Shown: piece after piece, positions 1 through 7,323 of the stretch | Layout: each line of letters opens with the position of its first letter | Position numbering within the stretch: the first letter of the stretch is position 1 | DNA from: Bacillota bacterium | GTDB lineage: Bacteria; Bacillota; UBA4882; UBA8346 | Assembly: GCA_023400055.1 (NCBI GenBank) | Contig: JAEXFN010000020.1 | Span: forward strand, 1-64,000 | Length of the DNA: 64,000 nt | Direction of reading: 5' to 3' | Translations under genes and position numbers: made by a program | The notes under the pieces: model-generated | Database searches by the model: none | What the model saw: only the letters and a program-made list of their open reading frames with translations | Told to the model about the DNA's origin: nothing

Positions 1-83
1 AGAGCTTGTTGAGTGACTGAGAGAGCTTGTTGAGTGACTGAGCAAGCTTGTTGAGTGACTGAAAGAGCTTGCTGAGCGACTGA
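1..83. repeat. 21-bp tandem repeat array (family 1), cut by window edge
   Basis: Four head-to-tail copies are visible, with unit boundaries at 1-20 (first copy short by one base at the window edge), 21-41, 42-62 and 63-83. Every complete copy is exactly 21 bp and shares the core GAGCTTGTTGAGTGACTGA with a few substitutions. The array probably continues to the left of the window. An isolated copy lies at 639-659. The reverse complement matches the array at 52880-53131 at about 17 of 21 positions, so the two are one family in opposite orientation. No spacers separate the units, so this is not a CRISPR array. Confidence 0.9.
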
Positions 84-170
84 AGAGCTGATGATTATAA
101 AGTTAGCTCCGCAAGAGATTGAAAGATGTATTCTTAGGAGAAAGTCTTGTCATCCACCTTAATCCTGTGC

Positions 171-390
171 GATGTGTCCAGGGGTTGAACGGCCAACCCC
201 AACACCGTGGACCTACCCCTCCGCAGGGCCTCATGCCGGCCCTTGACCCGGCATTTGACTATACTAAACGCAGCGAATGCCACTAAGAATCGATTCTGCC
301 CATCGCCTCTCTGCTTGAAAGTGATTCCCGTTGGGCAACGGCATGCGCTCCATTCGCAATGCCGTGCCGGTCTACCTCCCTGTAGACCGC
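171..390. other. Structured non-coding segment, possible RNA gene
   Basis: No convincing protein gene lies between 84 and 856. This stretch holds a series of stem-loops: an outer stem GTCCA/TGGAC (176-180 with 208-212) enclosing GGGGTTG/CAACCCC (181-187 with 194-200); ATGCCGG/CCGGCAT (233-239 with 248-254); a 13-bp stem with two bulged bases (334-368); and directly adjoining it GGTCTAC/GTAGACC (369-375 with 382-388). Two abutting hairpins suggest coaxial stacking of an RNA. A short ORF at 207-512 crosses all of this and resembles no family. It could instead be the remnant of a mobile element or group II intron, but no domain V motif was found. Confidence 0.3.
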
Positions 391-507
391 TGGGGCTGAT
401 ACTCTGGCCTAAAAAAACAAAACTGAAAGGAATCCGAGGTCGATTTCAGGATGCGGATAGATATTTTTTGGATACGAAAACGATACTTCAGGTCCGGCTT
501 TTCGCGA

Positions 508-567
508 TATAATATCAATCATGAAAGTTGTCTTTCATTGGAGAGTCCGTCGGTGAAACCGACGGAC
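508..567 (+). promoter_or_regulatory. Possible promoter followed by two hairpins (candidate small RNA)
   Basis: A perfect -10 box TATAAT lies at 508-513 with no good -35 box. About seven bases downstream begins a 7-bp hairpin ATGAAAG/CTTTCAT (521-527 with 532-538), followed by a 10-bp perfect hairpin with a GAA loop (545-567). There is no T-tract and no reading frame behind a ribosome binding site, so this may be a short non-coding transcript or the start of a longer leader. The spacing of -10 box and first hairpin is what a transcript starting near 520 would show. Confidence 0.3.
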
Positions 568-638
568 TTCGATCATGGGTCAAAGCTTGCGTTGCTCATG
601 TCCCCATTACCTGTGCGGATCTAGCTTGATAATCATCA

Positions 639-659
639 GCGAGCTTGTTGAGTGACTGA
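639..659. repeat. Isolated 21-bp unit of repeat family 1
   Basis: A single copy of the unit seen at 1-83, carrying the same core GAGCTTGTTGAGTGACTGA. It is directly followed by a perfect 12-bp palindrome CGAAGATCTTCG at 661-672. The roughly 550 bp between the array and this copy may be an insertion into a once longer array, or the copy may have spread on its own. Confidence 0.7.
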
Positions 660-806
660 GCGAAGATCTTCGAATGAATCTTCCGCGGCAGAACTTTCAA
701 AATAATCTTAAAGATGAATCCGCTCTCCCGTTTTGGTCTTGGAGGGAGGATTTTTGCTGTAAAAGGCTAAAATATAGTTATATGGGCTTACGATTTTTGC
801 AAGTTC

Positions 807-815
807 TGGTATAAT
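807..815 (+). promoter_or_regulatory. Extended -10 promoter for rbgA
   Basis: TGGTATAAT, an extended -10 element, ends 41 bp upstream of the rbgA start. The -35 region is poor, as is usual for extended -10 promoters. It fits transcription of rbgA from about position 822. Confidence 0.55.
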
Positions 816-856
816 GGGTATGCTTAACCATCGAATCGATTCTGGAGGAAATTGGC

Positions 857-1678
857 GTGCAAATTATTCACTGGTATCCGGGGCACATGGCCAAAGCCAA
901 ACGGCAATTCACCGATTTGTTGAAATATCTGGACATCATCCTGGAGATCCGCGATGCGCGCTTGCCGTTGATCAGCCACAACCAGGACCTGGAACCGTTG
1001 CTCAATAAAAGGCCGAATCTGGTTTTGCTCAACAAAATCGATCTGGCCGACCCCGCGGTGACCAGTCAGTGGCTGAACTGGTTCGGGCGGCGCGGCGCCT
1101 CGGTCATTAAGGTGAATGGGCGGGACGGCCAGGGGGTTCAAGAGATCTGGCCCAAGCTGACCCAGGAGTTCGCCCTGCCGGGGCAGCGCGCTTTGCGCAT
1201 CGGGGTGGTCGGCATTCCCAACGTCGGAAAATCTTCCATCCTGAACCGCATCACCGGCTCGGGTTCGGCCAAAACCGGCAACCTCCCCGGCGTGACCCGC
1301 GGCAAACAGTGGATCAAAAAGAACGGCTTCGAGATCCTGGATATGCCCGGGCTGCTGCCCCCGAAGATCGCCAATCAAGCGGACGGCACGAAGCTGGCGT
1401 TGATCGGCACGATTCGGGAAGAGATCATCCCTGCCTACGATCTGGCCCTGATTTTATTGGAGGATTATGGGGAGCAGTTGTTTCATTGGGCTGAGGAGGG
1501 GCTGAGTTTGGCGGACTCCGAGGCCAAATTGCAATGGTTCGCCAAAAGACGCGGCTTTCTGCTGAAAGGCGGGGCCATCGATCTGAACCGCGGTGCCTCG
1601 GCGCTGCTCAATGATTTCCGTAACGGGCAGTTGGGGCGGATCAGTTTAGAGCTTCCGCCGGCGGAGCCGGCTGTTTGA
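857..1678 (+). CDS. rbgA: Ribosome biogenesis GTPase RbgA (YlqF)
   Basis: A 273-residue circularly permuted GTPase needed for late assembly of the 50S subunit in Bacillota. The GTP-binding motifs occur in the permuted order of the family: G4 NKID at residues 59-62, G1 GIPNVGKS at 119-126 and G3 DMPG at 162-165. The N-terminal HWYPGHMAKA stretch is typical of YlqF. The GTG start follows the strong ribosome site TGGAGGA. In Bacillus the gene heads rbgA-rnhB-ylqG-ylqH; here the same set follows, but a minus-strand membrane protein gene lies between rbgA and rnhB. Its 3' end overlaps that convergent gene by 38 bp. Confidence 0.95.
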   Translation: MQIIHWYPGHMAKAKRQFTDLLKYLDIILEIRDARLPLISHNQDLEPLLNKRPNLVLLNKIDLADPAVTSQWLNWFGRRGASVIKVNGRDGQGVQEIWPKLTQEFALPGQRALRIGVVGIPNVGKSSILNRITGSGSAKTGNLPGVTRGKQWIKKNGFEILDMPGLLPPKIANQADGTKLALIGTIREEIIPAYDLALILLEDYGEQLFHWAEEGLSLADSEAKLQWFAKRRGFLLKGGAIDLNRGASALLNDFRNGQLGRISLELPPAEPAV

Positions 1679-2684
1679 TCAGCCGCAATAACACCACGCC
1701 GCCGATAAAGGTCGAGATATAGTAGCTCAGGAAGCGCCAGAACAGCACGAAGATGGCCCGCAGATTGGCCGGAATGAAGGCCAGCAGCGAGTAGAAGCTC
1801 AGCTCCATGACGCCGCTTCCGCCGGGGATGGGCAGGTAGGACACGATAAACACCAGGATAAACTGGAATAGGATGATCTCCCAAAACAGATTGACGATGT
1901 TAATCCCCAGCGCGAACATGACGAAGGGAGCGATCATAAAAAACAGCGCCCAATAAAGAAAGGAACACAAGATTACCAGGTAGAGATTGATACCGCGCCG
2001 GAATTGCTGAATCGCTTCGTGAAAAGATTCCAGTTCCTCGAGCAGCCGTTCCAGCAGCGGCAGCAGCCTTTGAAAGAACTTGAACGATTGAAATTTCCGG
2101 ATGAAAAACGCGAAAGTAAGCTTAGCGATCTTGGGATTGACAATGAAGCCGATCATGATCGCCGAAGCCAGAAAGGCGATGGGTATCGCCACGGTGGTAG
2201 CTTGGTGGATGATTCCCATCGAGAACCGGGCGTGATAGAAAAGCAGCAAAAACGGGACGGTAATCGTAAATACCAGCGTCGAAAAGATGATCCGGAGCGT
2301 CACGATGGCGCTGGCCTTGCCGGGGGCTATGCCATTGCGGCATAACAGATAGATCTGGGTGGGCACTCCTCCCGAATAAAAGGGAGTGATGTTGCCCGAA
2401 AACATCGTCGCCAGGTTGATCCCGAAGATCCGCCGCAGCGGGACCCGTTCGCCCAAACCGGCCGTGATCAAATAAATCCGGACCGCTTCTATCAGCCATG
2501 ATCCCAATAAAGCGAGGCAAGCAAAGAAAAAGGCCAGAAAGTTGAACCGGCCCCAGTTCATAACGTTCTTCGCGGAACTCGAGGAATTGAAAAAGATAAA
2601 AGCCGTGCTGATCAGGGTCAGCACCAGCGCGATGGTCAGGCCTTTGGTAATCCATTCTTTCAAGGGCAAGGCATGTTGTTTCAC
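1641..2684 (-). CDS. YbhN/UPF0104-family integral membrane protein
   Basis: About 347 residues with many hydrophobic helices. It resembles the YbhN/AglD family, related to the flippase domain of lysylphosphatidylglycerol synthase; motifs such as the PIPGGSGVMELSF stretch near the C-terminus are characteristic. Members are thought to move lipids or lipid-linked intermediates across the membrane, but the substrate here is unknown. An upstream ATG at 2762 is possible. The GTG at 2684 is preferred because GGAGG lies nine bases before it and the extra 26 residues look non-conserved. The gene is convergent with rbgA and overlaps its last 38 bp, which is unusual and could allow antisense effects. 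Confidence 0.75.
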   Translation of the reverse strand: MKQHALPLKEWITKGLTIALVLTLISTAFIFFNSSSSAKNVMNWGRFNFLAFFFACLALLGSWLIEAVRIYLITAGLGERVPLRRIFGINLATMFSGNITPFYSGGVPTQIYLLCRNGIAPGKASAIVTLRIIFSTLVFTITVPFLLLFYHARFSMGIIHQATTVAIPIAFLASAIMIGFIVNPKIAKLTFAFFIRKFQSFKFFQRLLPLLERLLEELESFHEAIQQFRRGINLYLVILCSFLYWALFFMIAPFVMFALGINIVNLFWEIILFQFILVFIVSYLPIPGGSGVMELSFYSLLAFIPANLRAIFVLFWRFLSYYISTFIGGVVLLRLIKQPAPPAEALN

Positions 2685-3139
2685 AAGGAACGGCCTCCAA
2701 ATTTTGATGTAAATAATTTCTGGCTCGGCGTTTAATATCCTGCTTGTAAAAATTGATTTCATTCCTGGACTTTCCCATTCTTAGCAGCCATGGGATAAAC
2801 TCATTAAAATTGGATAGCGGGCTCGCCAAAGGATGGCAGCGGCTTTGCCCCTCGCTGCTCCGGGCCTTGGCGATCGCCCGTCCTGCGGATAGGATTGATC
2901 ATAACGCTTTTTCGAACCATTTTAAAGTTTTTCGTGAATGCTGTCGATAATACATCTGACTTACGCAACTCGCGCCGCGAATTGCCAATCGTTTCGATAG
3001 AGCTTCGTAATACAAATAGATTAATAGATATATCAGGGATAATCTCTATATTATTGTATTATAGAAGGGACACTATGCAATTTGAAATTCGCTGAATAAC
3101 ATATTACAAATTTTTTATTATTCTTGGGAGAACTTTTCG
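2685..3139. other. Intergenic region with a GC-rich compound hairpin
   Basis: This lies between divergent genes and has no convincing reading frame. A GC-rich island at 2818-2880 folds into nested stems: CGGGC/GCCCG, CGCCAA/TTGGCG and GCAGCG/CGCTGC. The rest, especially 2990-3120, is AT-rich and likely holds the promoter of rnhB, though no clear -35/-10 pair could be fixed. On the minus strand the hairpin lies in the likely 5' leader of the YbhN-family gene. Confidence 0.5.
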
Positions 3140-3823
3140 ATGAACCAAAATACCAGGCGTCAGGCACGGTTGCCGAAATTACCTTGGGAAGAACGCTTGA
3201 AAGCGGAACGGGAATGCTGGGAGAATGGTTTTATACGGGTGGCCGGATTGGACGAGGCCGGAAGAGGGCCGCTGGCCGGACCGGTGGTGGCGGCGGCCTT
3301 TGTGATCCGTCCCGAGTTTCAGATCGAGGGAATCAATGATTCGAAACAGTTAACGCCCAAAAAACGCGCCGCATATTTTGAGATTTTAACCTCGGGCGAA
3401 TGGGAATACGGGGTTGGCATCGTCGAACCGGCCGAGATCGATCGCATCAATATTTATCAGGCGTCGCGGGTCGCCATGGGCAAGGCGTTGGCGATGTTGA
3501 GTCCCCAGCCCGACTTTCTCCTGGTGGACGCGTTGGTGGTTCCGGGCACCGCTATTCCGCAAAATCCGCTGATTCACGGGGATGCGCTTTCGGTCGCCAT
3601 CGCGGCCGCCTCGATAATCGCCAAATGTACCAGGGATCAAATGATGGAGGCCTATGACGGGATTTATCCCGGTTATGGGCTGGCCAAGCATAAAGGATAC
3701 CCGACGCCCGAGCACTACCTGGCCCTGCGCCGGTTGGGTCCCTCGCCGATCCACCGCCGCTCCTTCAACCTGGGCGACAAAGCGGAGAAGAGCATGGAGT
3801 GGTTTGCAGAAGATGAGCGCTGA
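3140..3823 (+). CDS. rnhB: Ribonuclease HII
   Basis: A 227-residue ribonuclease H of type 2, which nicks RNA-DNA hybrids and removes single ribonucleotides from DNA. The catalytic signature is clear: GLDEAGRGPLAGPV starting near residue 36 supplies the Asp-Glu pair, Asp130 follows in the LLVDALVV strand, and AAASIIAK plus YPGYGLAKHKGYPT complete the family pattern. The length is near the norm for the family, with a short basic N-terminal extension. The ATG is preceded by GGGAG. The next gene starts inside its last codons (ATG at 3813), so the two are translationally coupled. Confidence 0.96.
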   Translation: MNQNTRRQARLPKLPWEERLKAERECWENGFIRVAGLDEAGRGPLAGPVVAAAFVIRPEFQIEGINDSKQLTPKKRAAYFEILTSGEWEYGVGIVEPAEIDRINIYQASRVAMGKALAMLSPQPDFLLVDALVVPGTAIPQNPLIHGDALSVAIAAASIIAKCTRDQMMEAYDGIYPGYGLAKHKGYPTPEHYLALRRLGPSPIHRRSFNLGDKAEKSMEWFAEDER

Positions 3824-6527
3824 AGTTTTAAACATTAGCAATCTGACCGTACCCGACCCATACTTAAGTTTCAAGCAACTGAAATTGAGCGACGGTGATC
3901 TGGTGGCCGGAAAAGTCATTCAGGCTTCGGCCGCCGGCGTCAAGCTGAATATCGGCGGCGCAACCATTCAAGCGAAGCTCGAAGGGACGGCTCCGTCCGC
4001 CGGCTGGTGGCTGTTTCAGGTCAACGTCACCGAGGCCGATCAAATCTCCCTAAAGATAATCAGCGCAATGCCCGCGAATACCCCCGCCGATTCCGGCGAG
4101 GCCCCGCCGCCCATCCCGAACATCGCCTTCGATCCGCAGCTCTTAACCGATGAAGGCGTGCCGTTGACCAAGGAAAACATTCTTAAATACTTTGCGATCA
4201 TGCAACAGTTCCAGGCGAAGTATAACATGCTGCCCAATCCCAAAGCGGCGGCGCTTTTGATTGCCCGCGACTGGCCCGACACTCCCGGAACGATTCTCGC
4301 CGCCTGGCTGGCCCAGGATCAGAAGCTGCGCGAGCAGTTATGGAATGTGATTAGCGATGATTCGCTGCTAAAAATGGTGGTCAGTATGAACGATTCCCAG
4401 GAAACGATACTGACGAACTTACTAAAGAGCGCTCAAGAAGCTTTCCCGCCGGAAGATGGGGAATCAGCTGTTCCTGGCCGGCCGGCCCAACCATCCGTAC
4501 CGGCGAACGGCAGTCCTGCCGAACCTCCGGCTGCATCCGCTCAGCCGACATTGTCATCAGCAGCGACCCCCGCGCCGAAAGCGGCTCCCAATCCGACGCT
4601 TCTTTGGCAGCCGTTGCTAAAACCGGAGCAAGTTGCTTTTACAGAAGAAGAGTCAGCCCGGGGTATCCGGTCGAGTAATCCCAATGGCGAAACGCCGCCG
4701 CAAGGATTGGTCGCCAATCTTTCGGAAGTGAAAGAAGATTTACCGCTCGACCGGGGAACCGACTGGATGCCGGTAATCAAAAATCTCGCCAAGATTTTCG
4801 GACAGCCTGAAACGGAAGAGACGCTTTCGGCCGCTCGGGATCCGTTATGGACGCCGGATTCGCAACATCGCATTTCGGCGTCGGAAACCGGATCGCAAAC
4901 GCTCCCGGGCGCACCGCTTTCACCAGCGGCGCGACAAATTCTCGGATCGCTCGCGCTAACCTCAGCGGCGACGCAGAGCGGGGAAACAGTTCTGCCGGGG
5001 ATTCCCAACGATAAGTTGACAACGATCCTCATTCAACTATTAACGCATGAACTTCCAAACCGGTTTCCGGATCCGGAAACCGGTCCGGCAATAGCGAGCT
5101 ATGGTCAACCATTGCCGGAATCGGCGGCACCAACTCCTGCTTCGGCTGAGCTCCCCGGAACGGTGCCGCTGCAGCCCAAAGAAACTGCTCCGCTGGGATT
5201 GACTTCCGGTGATAAATGGATTGCCGATCTGATGCAATCGATAAAGCACGGCTCTCCAAACATCGCTTTGGATCCACAAACCGGACCGACGGCAGCGAAC
5301 TCCGGCGGCGAGTCGACTCGGGAATCGCTGGCGCAAATGTTTACGGCGCTTCAGAAAGCTTTAGCATCGTCAACCGGAGACCCGCCTTTACAGGGATTTA
5401 GAGCGGATAGCAAGTTGGCAATCGACTTTATTCAATTATTAAAACAGGGACCATCCAATATTCTTCCGGACCCGGAACCCGGAGTAGTCACAATGAGTGC
5501 GGAGGGTCCAGCTTCAGACCGGATGCTGGAAATTGCCACCGTGCTGAGGGGACTCCTCGCTCCAAGCGCTGAAAAAACGTCGCTATTCGCAACGGATGTT
5601 GATAATCAGCAGGATATCGTCCTTACTCAATTCATAAAGCAGTTAAAGCACGATAGCCAGCCAATCGGCACGGAAACCGATCCGGCACTTAATGCAGCCA
5701 AGGAATTACCGCCGGAGTCGATGGCCCAAATTATTTCAGCGCTGGCGGATCCCATGGCCCTTCCGGCTGGAAAGCCGTTATTAACGGAATTGGCCCGGAA
5801 AAGTTTATTGGCAACCATTTTGGTCCAACTGATCAAGCATAATCAGCCAAGTATGCCGGATGAAACCCAGCCCCAGCCATTCTTATCGCGGATGTCCAGT
5901 ACTGATCCGGATTCGATTCCGGACCAGAGTTCCGAAAATGGGGCGACTTCTGCCGCCCCAACGCACCTTTCGAAAGTCCAAACCAAACAAATGGCTGCTG
6001 AAATAGCGGACCTGGTCCGGCCCAAGGCTGCGTCAGATCCTGTAATCTGGTCATCCACTAACGCTCATAAAAATGCTGCGCCATCGGAAACGGAAAGAGA
6101 GCAGCTGAAGTATTTACTCCAGCAAAATAGCGCGGTTTTAAAGAAACTGGCCGCGCCGGTGGAGACCAATAATCCAGTGAATATCGTTCCCATGCTGGTT
6201 ACCGATTCCCGCCAGAATATCTATGAATTAAACGTGACTTGGGAAGAAGCGCGTCGGGGAGATCCAGCCGTCGGAGAAAGCGAAGAAAGGATCCGGGTGG
6301 TCATCCCAACCGAAAATATGGGCGAGATCGGCTTGAATCTGTTGATGAACCGGGATAAGATCCAAATCCATTTTGAAGTCGGTTCGACGGCAATCCGCCG
6401 ATTATTGATCCGTCATCTCAATTTGTTGCGGCAGACCATTCAGGAACGGGAAAAGCTGGGGATTGCCGTGACTGTGCGGCAGGTTCCGCTTGATCATTCT
6501 GGAAATGGAGTTGATCTCCGGCTATGA
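3813..6527 (+). CDS. YlqG-like protein with FliK-type C-terminal domain and internal repeats
   Basis: About 904 residues. The start is set at the ATG overlapping the end of rnhB; a longer frame from 3654 merely shadows rnhB. The last roughly 100 residues (LNVTWEEARRG through VRQVPLDH) resemble the C-terminal domain of flagellar hook-length control protein FliK. The middle part is Pro/Ala/Thr/Glu-rich and repetitive, with recurring blocks such as FIQLLKQGPSNILPDPE and LMQSIKHGSPNIALDPQTG. In Bacillus the gene at this place is ylqG, of unknown function, followed by ylqH as here. This version appears much enlarged by duplication. A role in a secretion or ruler system is inferred from the FliK likeness and the FlhB-like neighbour; no other flagellar gene is in the window. 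Confidence 0.7.
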   Translation: MSAEVLNISNLTVPDPYLSFKQLKLSDGDLVAGKVIQASAAGVKLNIGGATIQAKLEGTAPSAGWWLFQVNVTEADQISLKIISAMPANTPADSGEAPPPIPNIAFDPQLLTDEGVPLTKENILKYFAIMQQFQAKYNMLPNPKAAALLIARDWPDTPGTILAAWLAQDQKLREQLWNVISDDSLLKMVVSMNDSQETILTNLLKSAQEAFPPEDGESAVPGRPAQPSVPANGSPAEPPAASAQPTLSSAATPAPKAAPNPTLLWQPLLKPEQVAFTEEESARGIRSSNPNGETPPQGLVANLSEVKEDLPLDRGTDWMPVIKNLAKIFGQPETEETLSAARDPLWTPDSQHRISASETGSQTLPGAPLSPAARQILGSLALTSAATQSGETVLPGIPNDKLTTILIQLLTHELPNRFPDPETGPAIASYGQPLPESAAPTPASAELPGTVPLQPKETAPLGLTSGDKWIADLMQSIKHGSPNIALDPQTGPTAANSGGESTRESLAQMFTALQKALASSTGDPPLQGFRADSKLAIDFIQLLKQGPSNILPDPEPGVVTMSAEGPASDRMLEIATVLRGLLAPSAEKTSLFATDVDNQQDIVLTQFIKQLKHDSQPIGTETDPALNAAKELPPESMAQIISALADPMALPAGKPLLTELARKSLLATILVQLIKHNQPSMPDETQPQPFLSRMSSTDPDSIPDQSSENGATSAAPTHLSKVQTKQMAAEIADLVRPKAASDPVIWSSTNAHKNAAPSETEREQLKYLLQQNSAVLKKLAAPVETNNPVNIVPMLVTDSRQNIYELNVTWEEARRGDPAVGESEERIRVVIPTENMGEIGLNLLMNRDKIQIHFEVGSTAIRRLLIRHLNLLRQTIQEREKLGIAVTVRQVPLDHSGNGVDLRL

Positions 6528-6823
6528 AAGAGCTCAAACGAAAATATGCCGCCGCATTACGCTATCAGGCCGATAAAGATTTAGCGCCCGTTGTGGTCGC
6601 CGCAGGACGGGGACTCATCGCCGAAACCATTATCAAACTGGCTACCGAGGCGGGCATCCCCAATTATGTCGAGCCGGGTTTAGCCCAAATTTTGTCCGGA
6701 GTCACCCCGGGGACGCCAATCCCGCGGGAAACATATCAGCTGGTGGCGAAAATATTGACCTTTATATGGAAGATGGATCAACAGTATCACGATCATGAAC
6801 CAACTGAGCGAGTTAATGATTGA
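6524..6823 (+). CDS. ylqH: FlhB/EscU C-terminal-like export switch protein (YlqH type)
   Basis: A 99-residue protein matching only the cytoplasmic C-terminal domain of FlhB/YscU, the substrate-specificity switch of type III export. The family pattern RKYAAALRYQADKDLAPVVV, A-x-G and the later helix are present, but the membrane part and the autocleaving NPTH motif are absent. Its ATG overlaps the stop of the FliK-like gene, so the pair is made together. FlhB and FliK interact in flagellar hook-length control, and this stand-alone pair next to rnhB is a conserved Firmicute arrangement whose function is not settled. Confidence 0.85.
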   Translation: MKELKRKYAAALRYQADKDLAPVVVAAGRGLIAETIIKLATEAGIPNYVEPGLAQILSGVTPGTPIPRETYQLVAKILTFIWKMDQQYHDHEPTERVND

Positions 6824-6936
6824 CTGATTTTGCTTATTCCTCCGAGTCTATCTCAAACTGATTACCACCACATTTTAACCTCGATATCTTATTTATTTTC
6901 TGCAGGAAAAACTAGGAAAATCGCGAAATAGAAAAT

Positions 6937-7308
6937 ATGATCAAATTTACAAACAATGCAGAACTTGGAAAATGGGGCGAGCAACAAGCCCGCCATTTTT
7001 TAGAGAGCCAAGGTTATAAAATTGTGGCTCAAAATTATCGCTGTTATTGCGGAGAAATCGACCTAATCGCGAAGATGGCGGAAGTATGGTGCTTTATTGA
7101 GGTTAAGACGCGCCGCAATTCTCGTTTCGGATACGGCTATCAAGCCCTTACTCCTGCTAAACAAGAACACCTTATTAACTCAGCTTACCACTATTTACAA
7201 ACCAACCAATTAACTGACATACCCGTCCGCTTTGATGTAGTTTCCATTGATTTTCATTCTACAGATAATTATCGGATTGAGCTGATTAAAAACGCGCTAT
7301 TTCGGTAG
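6937..7308 (+). CDS. yraN: YraN/UPF0102 endonuclease-like protein
   Basis: A 123-residue protein of the UPF0102 family with a PD-(D/E)XK nuclease-like fold. The core is visible: GKWGEQQARHFLESQGY at residues 11-27, then CGEIDLIAK and FIEVKTRRN, which supply the Glu, Asp and Glu-x-Lys residues of the nuclease site. The function in the cell is not firmly known; links to DNA repair or uptake have been proposed. It sits 15 bp before comM/yifB, a very common pairing that fits a role near natural DNA processing. A 113-bp AT-rich gap separates it from ylqH. Confidence 0.92.
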   Translation: MIKFTNNAELGKWGEQQARHFLESQGYKIVAQNYRCYCGEIDLIAKMAEVWCFIEVKTRRNSRFGYGYQALTPAKQEHLINSAYHYLQTNQLTDIPVRFDVVSIDFHSTDNYRIELIKNALFR

Positions 7309-7323
7309 CTGGAGGGATAGGTT

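Noticed and set aside
207..512. 101-residue open frame
   Set aside because: No ribosome site, odd composition rich in Arg, Cys and Pro, and it crosses several perfect stem-loops. It is better explained as non-coding.
171..640. Group II intron
   Set aside because: GTGCGAT near 167 recalls an intron 5' end, but no domain V hairpin and no reverse transcriptase were found.
2122..2829. 235-residue minus-strand frame
   Set aside because: It shadows the YbhN-family gene in another frame and lacks hydrophobic or domain sense.
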